A stretch of DNA of 64,000 nt, from contig RSEE01000059.1 in assembly GCA_003971905.1 (NCBI GenBank), forward strand, positions 124,001-188,000, read 5' to 3'. Positions 44,800 to 58,037 of the stretch are shown one piece after another. The notes beneath the pieces are model-generated. The model was given only the letters and a program-made list of their open reading frames with translations. It made no database searches and was not told where the DNA came from. The stretch's first letter is position 1. The number at the start of each line of letters is the position of its first letter. Both the position numbers and the translations under genes were made by a program. Source of the DNA: Moniliella sp. 'wahieum' (Eukaryota > Basidiomycota > Moniliellomycetes > Moniliellales > Moniliellaceae).

Positions 44800-46506
44800 T
44801 TAGAAGCCCATGCCTCCCATGCCTCCCATGCCGCCCATGGAGGGCATACCACCCGCACCGCCCTTCTCCTGCGGTGCCTCCACAATGCAGCACTCGGACG
44901 TGGTCAGGAGCGAGGCGACACCGGCCGCGTCCTGAAGCGAGGTACGGATGACCTTGAGCGGGTCCAAAATCCCAGCTGCACTCAGGTCCTTGAACTCGGC
45001 CGTAGCAGCATCGTAGCCGTAGCTGAAGTCGTCCAGGTGCGACTCGAGCAGGCGGCCGACCACCACAGCCCTCTTCCCGGCATTTGCCACAATCTGCCGC
45101 GTAGGCTGGGTGAGCGCCGCCTTGATAATCGACACACCCAATTGCTGGTCAAAGTTGGCCGTCTTGACCGCCCCCAGCGCTTGGGTGGCCTTGAGCAGCG
45201 CCGTACCCCCACCAGGCACTACACCCTCCTCGACAGCGGCACGCGTCGCGTTCAGCGCATCGTCGTACCGGTCCTTCTTCTCTCCTACCTCGACCTCGGA
45301 GGAGCCACCAACCTTGATCACCGCCACACCACCCGACAGCTTGGCCAGGCGCTCCTGCAGCTTGGACTTGTCGTACTCCGACGTTGTCTCGTTGGCAGCG
45401 GCGCGGATCTGCTCGCAGCGGTGGGCAAGCGCGTCCTTAGAGCCAGCGCCGTTGAGGAAGATAGTGTCCTCCTTGGTGATCGTGATGGATTCCGCTGAGC
45501 CGAGCATGTCGGGCGTGGCGCTCTCCAGCTTGATCTCCAGTTCGTCCGAGAAGACGGTACCTCCGGTAAGAATTCCAGGTCACCGAGAATCGACTTGCGG
45601 TTGTCGCCAAAGCGCAAACCGACAGCTGGCCACGTAGCTTGTTGAGGATGCAGGCCGCGAGTGCTTCGCCATCCACGTCCTCGGCAATGATCAGCAAGGG
45701 GCGACGCAGTTGGGCAGCAGCCTCGAGCGAGGGAAGAATGTCTTGCAGAACCGAGATCTTCTTTTCCGAAAGGAGAATGAGGGGCTTCTCAAATTCCACC
45801 TTTTGGGTCTTGACGTCGGTGATGAAGTAGGGGGAAATGTAGCCGCGGTCAAAGCGCATGCCTTCGGTGATCTCAATTTCGTCCTCAAGGGTACGGCCCT
45901 CCTTGACAGTGATCACACCCTCCTTTCCGACCTTCTCCATGGCAGTGGCAATCAGCTTGCCCACGTGCGTGTCACCGTTGGCGGAGATGGTGGCCACTTG
46001 GGCAATCTCCTCCGAGGTAGTCACCGGCTTCTTGTGTCCTCCAGGAACTTGATCACAGCTTCCACGGCAGCTTGGGTGCCACGCCGCAGGTCCATGGGGT
46101 TGCACCCAGCCGCGACGTTCTTAACACCCTCGGCGTAAATGGCGCGCGCGAGTACAGTGGCGGCCGTCGTGCCATCGCCCGCTTCGTCGTTGGCCTTGTT
46201 CGCCACGTCCTGCACCAGGCGAGCGCCCAAGTTCTCAAACTTGTCCTTGAGCTCAATTGCCTTTGCGACCGTAACACCGTCCTTGGTAATCTTGGGACCT
46301 CCAAACGCCTGCTCGATAATCACGTTGCGTCCCTTGGGACCCATTGTGACGCTCACCGCGTCAGCGAGGAGGTTGACACCCTTGAGCATGGCCGCGCGGC
46401 CGTCGTTGCTGAAGAGCACATCCTTGTGGGCGTGGGCGGCAGCCGACGTGCTGAACGCACGCGACGCACGCAGCGGCGCCTTGGCAGCAGTACGGAGGAG
46501 CGACAT
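44800..46506 (-). CDS. HSP60: Mitochondrial chaperonin Hsp60
   Basis: Hsp60 forms the ring chaperonin of the mitochondrial matrix and folds imported proteins with Hsp10. The ATG ending at 46506 gives a mitochondrial presequence ([20 protein letters not shown]), then [23 protein letters not shown]-type ATP-binding segment [55 protein letters not shown] and the GGMGG repeat C terminus. The span of 569 codons equals the family length, and there is no intron. Three interruptions occur: one base lost near 46045, one near 45570, and a larger loss of about 16 bases near 45620 that removes the conserved VKAPG stretch before FGDNRKS. The usual DGTTT or DGTTS reads DGTTA here. It is head to head with HSP10. 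Confidence 0.96.
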
Positions 46507-46616
46507 GGGCAGGAAGGGCAGAGGCGGTGGGGGCTGCCCACAAGAGAAGGCTGGCCTGGGGTGTATTTAATCGCCGGGCCAGCCGGGCCGGATGCGGGGA
46601 GACAGGCGCCGTGCCA

Positions 46617-46643
46617 GGAAGATTCCACCGAAGCAGCTGGAAG
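46617..46643. promoter_or_regulatory. Heat-shock-element-like GAA/TTC cluster
   Basis: Units are GAA (46618), TTC (46623), GAA (46630) and GAA (about 46640). The first two fit the nGAAnnTTCn spacing exactly; the others are shifted. The binding factor would be Hsf1. Confidence 0.5.
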
Positions 46644-46802
46644 AGGATTTTGTTCGGCCCGCAGCCCAGCGGCCGGACCAGGTGCTTTAAGCCGCCACCA
46701 CACTCGCCTCGTGCCCCCGGCGGTGGCGACCGAACACATAGAACCCCCGTCCAATGCAGCACGGGGGCAGTCCGCCCCCCCCCGACGTTAAAGCATCCTT
46801 GG

Positions 46803-46819
46803 TCATGCATCATGCATCA
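46803..46819. repeat. (TCATGCA)2 heptamer array
   Basis: Two exact TCATGCA units plus a partial third, between the HSE cluster and the HSP10 start. The core is TGCA with TCA. Confidence 0.92.
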
Positions 46820-46957
46820 TCGTTGCCTCTTTCGGGCCCAGGCTGGACTACCCGATCGCATATTTGTCTGACCAAGCTCCGCTCCTTTCGCCCCCTCTCC
46901 CCACCATCATCACGGCCCACCCCCTTCCGCTACTTCCCGTCTCCATCCACTCACACC

Positions 46958-47360
46958 ATGGCGTCCACCATCAAGTCGGTCAAGAACATTGTCCCCCTGC
47001 TGGACCGCGTGCTGGTGCAGCGTTTCAAAGCCGAGACCAAGACGGCCTCGGGTCTCTTCTTGCCCAGCTCCGCCACCCAGTCGCCTTTGCCTGAGGCGCA
47101 CGTTGTCGCCGCTGGCCCCGGTGCGCTCACCAAGGACGGGCAGACAATCCCCATGAGCGTCAAGGCTGGTGACAAGGTTCTGCTCCCTGGCTGGGGGGGC
47201 AGTTCGATCAAGGTGGGCGATGAGGTAAGTGGGTTTCGTCTTTCTTTGCGGTTTGTCCCTCCGTTTTGGGTCTGTGTTGACCAGACCGCTTCTGCGTTTG
47301 TATGGATAGGAGTACCTCCTCATCAAGGACAGCGAAATTCTGGCCAAGCTCAACGAGTAA
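46958..47360 (+). CDS. HSP10: Mitochondrial co-chaperonin Hsp10
   Basis: Hsp10 caps the Hsp60 ring in the mitochondrial matrix. Two exons (46958-47224 and 47310-47360) with an 85-bp phase-0 intron encode 105 residues without interruption. Diagnostic blocks are IVPLLDRVLVQRFKAETKTA and SGLFLPSSA (mobile loop region), VVAAGPGALTKDGQTIP, GDKVLLPGWGGSSIKVGDE and, from the second exon, EYLLIKDSEILAKLNE, which ends the protein. This length and end match GroES-family proteins. It is transcribed divergently from HSP60. Confidence 0.97.
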
Positions 47361-47714
47361 TCCAACATCAAAATGCATTGGCTCTGAAGCCCTCTCATCA
47401 TTCAACCTTGTTCGATGCTCAGTCCAGTGGCGAAGAGTAGACTGATTCACTCACACAGGGCACCCTCCTTGGAGAGTACCTGCGCTCCAGGCAGCAACCG
47501 CACCTGGTATCGTTTGCTGGGAACAGTGGCAATTGGGCTCCCGGGTATAGAGGTCCACAGAGTGGAGTTAGGAAAGTGCCTTGGAAAGTAAGGAAATTTA
47601 ATACATCAGTGGGCTATAGTCTGTCAGACGAAAACGCAGTCGAAGCAAGATGGCAATGATGCGTATTACTTGAAGTCGTCATTGGCGTATGAAAGGAGCG
47701 AGGCATAGAGAAGC
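47361..47714. other. Gap between HSP10 and enolase 3' ends
   Basis: Converging 3' ends; nothing else is visible. Confidence 0.5.
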
Positions 47715-49113
<1,399 letters not shown>

Positions 49114-51351
49114 GGCGATGGGGGAATGCAACAGCTGTGGGAGACGGGTGGTATGGTGACATGCGAGGGAGGAGGTGTGGGCGCACTTAAGTATATAGAC
49201 GCTGGTCCGCACGCAACATGGGGAGGCGACGAGGCATCATTCGCGTCTGCTGGAGCAGGCTCGCGCTGGGGAAACAGGGCGCACAGGCCACGAGAGAAGC
49301 CAGGTGCGCACTGCCCCAGTGCAACTCGGCTGTCAGGATGCAGGATGCAAATTGAAGTCATCGTGTCCTGCGAGTGGCGGCCGGTGACTGGTGACTGCCT
49401 TCCTTAGGCAGCGCCCACCGTCAGATCTCAGAATCAAACCGAGAGGCAGCGGTTGCCTGCCCCCGCAGCGGCCCCACCACACCACCATCGAACACCAGCC
49501 GATCCCGCGGGGCATGCTGCCTCAGCTGAGGTTGGAGACCATGAGCCTCATGCCACTCTCCCGACGTCCACATCAGACCCTCCCCAGCTGGCGCTTCGCT
49601 TTTGCGAAATCTCGTCCTATACAGCGCTGCTCTTCTCAGCTCTCAGTTCTCAGCTTTCTCTCAGTGCTCAGGCAGCTCAGTCTGAGTGCTGAACTCGGTA
49701 CTTGTCGAAACTTGTTCCTCAGTACCAGCTCGCCAGCTCAGCCAACCCAGCCAGGCCAAATCAGAGAAGCTCACGCCAGATCTCGCCCACCGTACAGTTT
49801 GCCTATCGCAAAGGGCGTTAGTCTTCTCCTCCACTAAACACCCAACAGTTTCGTTTCTTGCATCATTAAGCCTATCCCCGGCCCTCCGCTGGATTGCTGC
49901 CATGCGATGATCATAACCACAGTCCTCTGTGGTCACCGTACTGGTCGGATCCGAGCTGTTGCACCAACTCTCGATAAGTCCATTGTTGCTCTCACGTCAT
50001 CTCTCTTCCTGAGCCTCAATAACGACGAGACTAATCAGATCTCGCCACCCATATGCGACAGCAATGTTTATATTGGAACTATAAGAAGGGAGATTAGAGG
50101 ACCACCGGGCTTACGGCCCGCGGCTTGCCTGTGCCACCTTTCCACCGTCCCACCGTCCCACCGTGTTCCATCATTGCCACCGTCCATCGTCGCCACCGTG
50201 AACTGTAATACGGTTACGAAAACGTCCTCTGTGTTATATATATAGTGGGATGAGATTAGTAACGGCGTGATGGGCAGTCGTGGATTGGATCAAGGATCAA
50301 GGGTCCTGAGGCCTGAGACCAGGTCAGGCTCTTCAGATTATTGCGATGCGTGGTGGTTGTATCGGCAGCAAGAAATGATGCTTCCACGGCTGGTAAAGTC
50401 TATATCTCCCGGCTTTTGGACGAATTCACGCCGCTGAAGTAGCACCGAGACCGGCTTGGACTGAGGGGACTCACCACTCGCCCTTCAGCGCGTCAGCCCC
50501 CAATTTCTCAACCCTCTGATGGTGCTCACAGCAACTCAGCTTCTTGTCCGTGATGGTGGGGCCAGCATCAACGTTCACTAAGCTTGCGGCCGGGTTCAGA
50601 ATGCCGAATGTGGTTTTTGGTCAATCTGGTTTGTTTTCCTGAGAAATACCAGGCCAATGCCTGTATCTGGCATCCCAGTCTGTTCATCCGGTGTACTGTA
50701 TATGTACGGCTTGGGCCCAGACCAAGAACTCTTCGTCTCATTCAGGGTAGATGAAAATGGTATGGACGTTGATGTCGCCACATACCCAACTAGGAGCAGG
50801 CCAAACAGCTTTTATTCATGTCAGTGTCTTGTTTGGCTCGGCTTGTGCGCTGGAGAGAGGGGAAGATTACTAGTATAATATATAACTGCTTTTTCGGCAC
50901 AAATTAAGATGTTGCTCGCTGGCATACACGCTATCCTATATATAAGAACTCGAGTGGTCTGGACTCCAGCCCCGCTGGGTACCATCATGGGCCACGGATT
51001 GGCCTGCGGCGACCATATTATAGAAGTCTCTCCTTGCCCGCCTTCCACAGGGGATCTTTCGCTTGCTGTTCGCCTCCATATCGCCTTGGACAGCCCCGTA
51101 CTGCAATGCGCCAGCAAAACCTGATGGGTGAGGTCACCCCCCGGCCACCTTGCAGTGGGTTTCATTTTGATCCGTTCCATCGATGCCATCTCTTTCGGCT
51201 GTGGTGGGCACCGGGGCTACTGTCTTTTTCGCCTGATCCAGTGGGGCTATGACAGTTATATATGTCGCCGTAAGAGTTGTGAGAGGAGGTTGTACCTTCC
51301 TCGACAGGCAAGGGGAATTCCATTTTGTCTCTCCCGGTCATCGATCATCGA
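49114..51351. other. Intergenic, enolase promoter side and beyond
   Basis: No gene is supported over 2.2 kb. A TATATAG at 49192-49198, about 80 bases upstream of the enolase ATG, is a good core promoter candidate. Words of the heptamer family occur at 49383-49396 (GGTGACT twice), 50305-50318 (CCTGAGG) and 51340-51353 (ATCGATC twice). Many CTCAG repeats lie at 49620-49700. Open frames there have no conserved motifs. Confidence 0.55.
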
Positions 51352-51354
51352 TCA
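51340..51354. repeat. (ATCGATC)2 heptamer array
   Basis: Two exact ATCGATC units next to the 3' end of the coiled-coil gene, identical to the array at 7070. Confidence 0.9.
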
Positions 51355-54300
51355 CCTCCCCTCGTCCGCATCGGCCTCGGCATCGGCATCAGGTTCGGTG
51401 AGCAAGTGCCAAATTTGGTCCAGGTCCTGCGGGGCGACGACCAAGTCGAGCAAGCCGGCTGCCAAGTCGGCTGCGTCTTGCATCTGCGACTCGGTGCGTA
51501 CATCGCACAGCGGTGCTACCCACTCGGGATCGTCTGCAAATGCGATTCTACCCAGGGCAACAGTGAAGAGATGACGGGCGCCATTGAGGTGCAGCTGGTG
51601 GGAGTCCAGCGCGTCGCTCAGTGTCCGCTCTGCCTCGTCGCCAGATAAGAAGAGGTGGGAGAGGAGCAGGACGGCACTGTGTAGTCGCACCGCCAGACGA
51701 TTGAGCGAGACAGTGTCCATCGCGGCGGAAGGGTCGGACCAGAACGCATCGGCGTCCTGCACCAGGAGCGAGATGAGCGCAGCGAGCAACGAAGGCGTGG
51801 CCAGTAATTCGGTGCGGGCTGGGCCGGCCAAGACATGGAGCAAAGATAAGGTGCAGGTGATGGTATGGTTGCACCGCTGCTGCTCGGCCTCGGGGACATA
51901 GTCCAGCTGCATGCGGGCGGAAACGAGGTGATGCGAAAGCAAATCGACCATGGTGGACGCGGGGCCCACCCCGCTCGCTCCTCCCCCGGCCAAGCGGGGG
52001 ACTTGAACGCCGGGCGCAAAACGGGCCTGGACAACGAGCGGGACCATAGCTGGCGACGCTAGGACCAGAGCCAACGCCACCGCCACTCCACAAAGAGCTT
52101 GATCCGGCTCAAGTCGCGGGTGAAGTAAGTTGCACAGCAATCCCGGCGCCGACGCAATCGACTTGAGTGCCCATTCGCCCACACTTTGAAACCCAAGTGC
52201 TCCCGAGAATGACTCGATGAGCGCAACGAGCGCTGTGCGGATCGCTCCTCGACGTCAGGTGCTAGGGGCACGGGGCCCTCCATGGCCTCTCGGAGTGTTT
52301 GTCTCTCTTTGGTTCGGGTGCGCTCGTGCACCTTGCGCTGCGCCTCTTGTACGTCCATCAGCGAAGCGTGGGGACCATGCAGCTCTGGCAAGGGGGGAAA
52401 GCGTGCGTAGAGGTCGAGCCAGGTATCGATCCCAATACCCTGAGGATCCCAGTGACGCAGTACGGGAGGCAGGTCTTGGGACAACAGCATCGCCGCATCC
52501 GACAAGAGTTCCGCCACCGAAGAGGGCAAAGGGAGCGAGATGGGGTGGGTGTGGTCGTGTTTGCCAGAGGCCGGGATCCTTCCAGCGCACCATCCTCCCC
52601 CTCGGTGGGCGCGTCTGTGGGTCGCTCGGTTCGTGACAACGGATCCACTCGCAGCTGTCCTTCGCCCTCACCTCCCTCGCCGGTCGGGGTAGGCGTGACG
52701 AACGCACGGGCAAATTCGGGATAGAGCGAGGCGGTGGCCGCACACAACCTCAGCGTATCCGCAAACGCATCGAGCATGCCCAGACGCAAAGTCAAGCCTG
52801 CGAATGCGCTAAGCGCTCGAGCAAGGCAAGTAAGCGCCACCCGTGCCTCGGCCAGCACGTTCCGATTCGATGCCCAAAACGCATCGTTCACTACATCGCC
52901 CTCTGTCCCGTCCACGCGCTCTAGCACGTCGGCAACTAGGTCAGGCGGGACCGTCGGGGTGGCCTTTGGGAAGGTGAAGTGAACTTTTGCTGTGGCCTTG
53001 GCAGCGTCCGCCGCGGCCATAGTCAAGGCTGCAGGAACCGAGAGAGGCAAAACGAGTGCTCGCAAAATCCGAGCGGAGAGAATGGCATGTAACTTAACTG
53101 CACTCGTGTCAATTCCCGGGGGCAAGGGGGGTACCTAGCATGCGGACCAAGGTTGCCCCGTTCGGGTTAAGGTGATTGTCCAAACTGAACCTGGGCGCAC
53201 CAGGCAGTATTGGCGGATCGGACGGGCCGAGAGAAGGGAAGAGGTAGACACAGGGGCAGGCAGCAGCTCCGCCACGTCCCGGTGGGCCATGGTGATTGGC
53301 ACCCTTTCAGGCGAAGGGGCTGGTGTTGACTGATGGACAACACAAAGGCACAAACACTACTCCGGACCCGCACAGCCTCTTGAACTGCCCAGAGACGCGT
53401 AGCCTGGGTAACCAACAAAATGTTGGCCGCTCGGCTGGCGGTGGTGTCTTCCCTTTCCGCTCCGGCTGTTTTGGCATGACCCACAGAAGAGAGAGCGGGC
53501 AACGGGGGCATATCGGGAAGATCATTGTTGTCAAATAGGGCCCCTTGAGATGAAGACAAGGCGGGCGGCGATCGACGCTGTTGGGATCGGTGGACAGTTG
53601 CCCTGGTGGGTGTTTTATCGGGAGACACATCATGTCGGTTCCGTTGGCACGAGGACTGGCCGCTGGAGCCTCACGCGCAAGACGTAAAGGTGTCGTATGT
53701 GGGAGTGGGTTTGGTGGTGGCCCTGGTCCTGGAACGGATTTCTTCCTTCTGGCATTGGAGCCGAATGCTCGGTCCAACCCAGCAAGCTGGGAAACGAATC
53801 GTCCTCTTCCGCGTTCGGGCCGGCAGGACGGAAAGGGGGGTATGGTGTAGACATTGCGGGTGCTCCCGGAATAGATCCCGTGGCCGAGCAGGAGTGACGA
53901 GGCCTTGGGTGTCAGGTTGGGACCCCAGCGCGGGAGCTGGGGTAGGAACGTCGCGCATCGCCCGTTCCAACGCGCTGAATTGCTCGACCGTCCGCATCCG
54001 TTCGAGAGCATCAGCATGCTCTTTCCGCGCCTGCATCAGAGCACGGGTATGCTCGTCGGCCGTTTCGGATAACTTGTCCTTCAGTGCTTTGTTCTCCTCG
54101 GCTAACCGACGGGTTTGCTGTTGCAGGTCCAAAAGCTTACCCCTCGTCTTGTACTCCTCGTTTTTGCGCATGCGCTCCACCGCTTCCTCGGCTGCTCGCT
54201 TGGCCACCTTGGCAACGGAGCGCTCTGCAGCCCGAACACGAGCCATTGCAATATCGAGCGCGCTTTGAAGTCTGCGCTGCTCGGATATGGAACGAGTGTC

Positions 54301-55159
54301 GGAGGTGCGTTGTGGGGAAGGATGTGGCCCGGTCCGGGGGAGAGCGGGGGATGCGGTCCGGTCACGCTCGGACCGGGACGAGAGAGAACAGTGGGGCGTT
54401 CAGAGGGATTGGATAGACCTACCGATCTTGCTGCGGGAGGGGAGGAAGTGCGGCCACGCGATCGTTGGCTTGCCATAGCATGTGCCTCCACCATGACGCG
54501 GTCCAGCGCATCCGAGTCGGACCAGAACGGGTCATCGTCATTGTCCAAATCTTCGACGCGAGGCAGGCCTGGAAGCGCCGCAGGCCCCTTGCGTGCACTA
54601 CTCGTGCTGCATCGTTTTGTGGACGTGGACGTGGACGTGGTCGAGGCGAGCGGGGAGGATTGGCATCTTGGGGTGGAACAGAGAGAGCGGAGCGGGGTCG
54701 AGAGGTGGACGCGGAAGTTCGAGGGAGTCCGGGTGGGTGCGACTGAGTTGGCTCGGACGGGGCGCGAACAGGCGGATTCGCTGCATACCTGCCGTCAATC
54801 ATGAGCGTGATTTCGGGCAGATCCTCATCGTCGCTGATCGTTTGAGGGGGGACAGACAGACGAGGCCGTTTGCGAGGGGGCGCTGGACCGGGGCGGTCGG
54901 AGGCGGGCCGGATGTGGCGCGCTATTGGGGGACGAGCGGCAGGTGCTGCAGAACGGGGGAGAATGTGGCCCTGCGCGGGAGGGAGAGGATGAGGAGGGGG
55001 CAGCGCGGGGGGGCGTGAGGCGGAGGAGCAGGTGCGGGAGGAGAAGGAGGCGCGGGAGGAGTTGGCATAGGCGCTTTCCGTTTCGCGCAGGGCATCGTCG
55101 AGCAGATGGGGGTCAATTTGGTCGAACTCGTCGTCGAACTCGTCGTCGGTCGAGGGCAT
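51352..55159 (-). CDS. Large coiled-coil/alpha-solenoid protein, ATRIP/Rad26-like candidate
   Basis: The ATG ending at 55159 begins MPSTDDEFDDEFDQIDPHLL, an acidic start. A disordered part with basic patches (PPRKRPRLSVPP) follows. A coiled coil is predicted from RMRKNEEYKTRGKLLDLQQQ, TRRLAEENKALKDKLSETA and HADALERMRTVEQFSALE (about 53960-54240). The rest, down to the stop at 51352, is Leu/Ala-rich helical repeat (LARALSAFAGLTLRLGMLDA, then LDLVVAPQDLDQIWHLL). Acidic N terminus, coiled coil and C-terminal HEAT-like repeats is the architecture of ATRIP (Rad26/Ddc2/UvsD), the partner of ATR checkpoint kinase. The assignment is by architecture only. Several frame changes occur; their splitting between introns and lost bases is not resolved. 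Confidence 0.45.
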
Positions 55160-55519
55160 TACGGTCGCTCAGCCCACGGCGCTCCCAGCGGCCCATGCAT
55201 ACACTCGTGTGCACGATGGAGGTGGTGGGGGCAGTGCGTGCGGGCGCCGGGCACGCTCATTTACCGCGTGCATTACATAAGTCCTCGCCCATCTTCGCTC
55301 GGTTGCCTCCACGGCTCCACAGGCTGCAACTATGTCCTGGTGCACGTGATCCCGCAGCGTCCATCCATCTATGGCACACACGCCCCAATCAAAATCAATC
55401 CAAGCTCCACCGCGTTTCTCTTCATATCCAACAGCAGGCGCCACAGGGCACGCGAGCATGGGAGGCGATGCGGGTAACGGAAGAGGAGGGGAGCTGATGC
55501 ATTATGCCTGTGCCTATGC
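55160..55519. other. Short gap upstream of the coiled-coil gene
   Basis: It holds the promoter of the ATRIP-like gene and the 3' UTR of aconitase. No gene is seen. Confidence 0.5.
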
Positions 55520-58037
55520 CTATGCCTGGCCGGCCTGGGCCGCCATCAAGTTCAGTGCCGAGCCCGCCTTGAACCAGCCAATTTGGCCCTCGTTGTACGT
55601 GTGGGCCAGGGGGATCTTGTCCTCCGACCCGTCCTCGTGGTGCGCGACCAAGGTGATCGTCGAGCCCGGTGCCATCTCCGTCACGCCCTCGAGGTCAACC
55701 AGGTCGGTGGGCTTGATCTTGTCATAGTCCTTGGGGTCCTTAAACGTAAGCGCGAGCATGCCCTGCTTCTTGAGGTTGGTCTCGTGGATCCGGGCAAAGG
55801 AGCGCGTGATGATCGCCCGGCCGCCGAGGTAGCGCGGCTCCAAAGCAGCATGCTCACGCGACGAGCCCTCACCGTAGTTCTCATCACCAATCACAACCCA
55901 CGGCTTGCCGTGCTCGCGGTAGTAGATGGCCGTCGCCGGCACAGCCCCCCACTCGCCGGTAACTTGTTCTGCACCTCGTTGGCCTTACCGTTGGCCTCGT
56001 TGATGGCGCCAATGAGGCAGTTGTTCGAGATGTTCTGCAAGTGGCCACGGTACTTGAGCCAGGGACCACCAGCGGAAATGTGGTCAGTGGTGCACTTGCC
56101 CTTGGCCTTGATCAGAATGGGCAGACCCGCAGGGTTCTTGCCGTCCCACTTGGCAAACGGCGCCAGCTTCTGCAAACGGTCCGACTCGGGGCTGATCGCC
56201 ACGTTGATCGAGGTGCCGTCGGCGGGAGGAGCCTGGTAGGTGTTCTCACCAGGGTCGTAGCCCTTGGCCGGAAGCTCAATGCCCTTGGGCTCAGAGAACT
56301 TGAACTCCTTGCCGTCCGCCCTTGAGCGAGTCGGTCAGGGGGTTGAAGGTGAGGCGGCCAGCAAAGGCCATGGCCGTGACCATGTCGGGCGAGGCCACAA
56401 ATGCGTGCGTGGCAGGGTTGGCATCGTTACGGCCGGTAAAGTTACGGTTGTACGAGGTGATGATCGAGTTCTTCTCGCCCTTGGCAACGTCCTTGCGGTC
56501 CCATTGGCCAATGCAAGGGCCACATGCGTTGGCAAGCACAACACCACCCGCCTTCTCCAGCGTCTCCATCTGGCCATCACGCTCAATCGTAGCGCGGATC
56601 TGCTCCGAGCCGGGCGTGACAGTGTAGCCCGAAGCCGTCTTGAGGCCATGAGATTCAGCCTCAGCAGCAATGTACGCGGCACGGCTCATGTCCTCGTACG
56701 ACGAGTTGGTGCACGAGCCAATGAGCGCCACCTTGAGCTCCTCTGGCCAGTCGTTCTTCTTGACCGCCTCAGCAAACTTGGAGATGGGGGGGCAAGGTCA
56801 GGGGTGAAGGGGCCGTTGATGTGCGGCTCGAGGTTGTCGAGGTCGATGGTGATGTGCTTGTCGTACGAGGCGTCGGCATCGGGAAGGAGGTACTTTTGGA
56901 ACTTGGTCGCGTACTCTGCAATGCCACCACGCTTGGTCGCCTTGAGGTAAGCCTCGGTGCGCTCATTGTAAGGGAAGAGCGAGGTGGTAGCACCAATTTC
57001 AGCCCCCATGTTGCAGATGGTGGCCATCCCGGTCGCAGAGAGCGAGGAGACACCGGTGCCCTTGTACTCAATGATCGCGCCCGTGCCACCCTTGACGGTA
57101 AGCTCCCCAGCAACCTTGAGGATGACGTCCTTGGGCGCCGTCCAGCCCGAGAGCTTGCCCTTCAGTTCCACCCCGACCACCTTGGGGCACTTGAGCTCCC
57201 AAGGCAGGTTGGCCATCACGTCCACCGCGTCCGCTCCACCCACACCACAGGCAATCATGTTGAGACCGCCGGCGTTGGGCGTGTGGGAGTCAGTACCAAT
57301 CATCAGACCCCCGGGGAAGGCGTAGTTTTCGAGAATGATCTGGTGGATGATACCCGAGCCAGGCTTCCAAAAGCCAATGCCGTACTTGGCGGTGCAGGTG
57401 GCAAGGAAGTCGTAGACCTCCTTGTTGATCTGCTTGGCGCGGGCCAAGTCTGCTTCACCGCCGACTTGAGCCTGGATCAAATGGTCGCAGTGCACAGTGG
57501 TGGGGACAGCGTCTTTGGAGACCAGCCGACATGAACTGGAGAAGGGCCATTTGGGCAGTAGCGTCCTGGCAGGCAACGCGCTGCAGCACATACCAGACCG
57601 GTCAGTATGTGGGCATAGGAAGAGAGGGAAGGGACAAAAAAGAAAAGAAAAGAAAAGAGAGAGAGAAAATGAAAAAGGATAAAAGTACTCACGTCGGGAC
57701 GCAGCTTGAGGTAGGAGACACCACGCTCAATGTCCTGGTTGTGCGGGTCGTCCAAGTGGCCATAGAGGATCTTCTCAGACATGGTCAGGGGGCGGTTGAG
57801 GCGGTCCTTGACGACCTGGAGGTTGTCGTAGATGCGCTTGTAGTTGATAAAGTGGCCCTTGCCCACCTCGAGCGGGGACATCTCGACCTTGTCGTTGAAG
57901 ATGGCGGGGTCGACATCCGGGACCTGCTCGGCAACTGTGGCCGAGGCGTAGCTGCGGGTGGCACGGGGGAAGCGGGTGTGGGCCAAGGCGGCCGCGCCAC
58001 GGCGGACGGGCGGGCGGAGGAGCTGGGCGGCAAGCAT
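55520..58037 (-). CDS. ACO1: Mitochondrial aconitase
   Basis: Aconitase isomerises citrate to isocitrate in the TCA cycle with a 4Fe-4S cluster. The ATG ending at 58037 opens a mitochondrial presequence ([20 protein letters not shown]). Exon 1 ends at 57693; an intron (57581-57692) with a CTTTT-rich tract precedes [20 protein letters not shown]. Key sites are VHCDHLI, the cluster ligands in [14 protein letters not shown] and [34 protein letters not shown] and the substrate-binding [14 protein letters not shown]. The stop is at 55520. Single-base losses are evident near 57520, 56790, 56320 and 55965; conserved sequence continues on both sides of each. About 775 residues are expected. Confidence 0.97.
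57637..57664 (-). repeat. (CTTTT)n tract in aconitase intron
   Basis: A short pentamer pyrimidine microsatellite within the single aconitase intron; possibly part of its polypyrimidine tract. Confidence 0.85.

Larger units (their letters stand above)
46507..46957. promoter_or_regulatory. Shared HSP60/HSP10 divergent promoter
   Basis: The start codons of HSP60 (-) and HSP10 (+) are separated by 451 bases. A cluster GGAAGATTCCACCGAAGC (46617-46634) followed by GGAAG (about 46640) matches heat-shock elements (alternating GAA and TTC units), although one spacing is 4 instead of 2. A TATTTAA lies at 46563-46569 on the HSP60 side. A (TCATGCA)2 array is at 46803-46816. The layout allows coordinated heat induction of both chaperonin parts. 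Confidence 0.65.
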
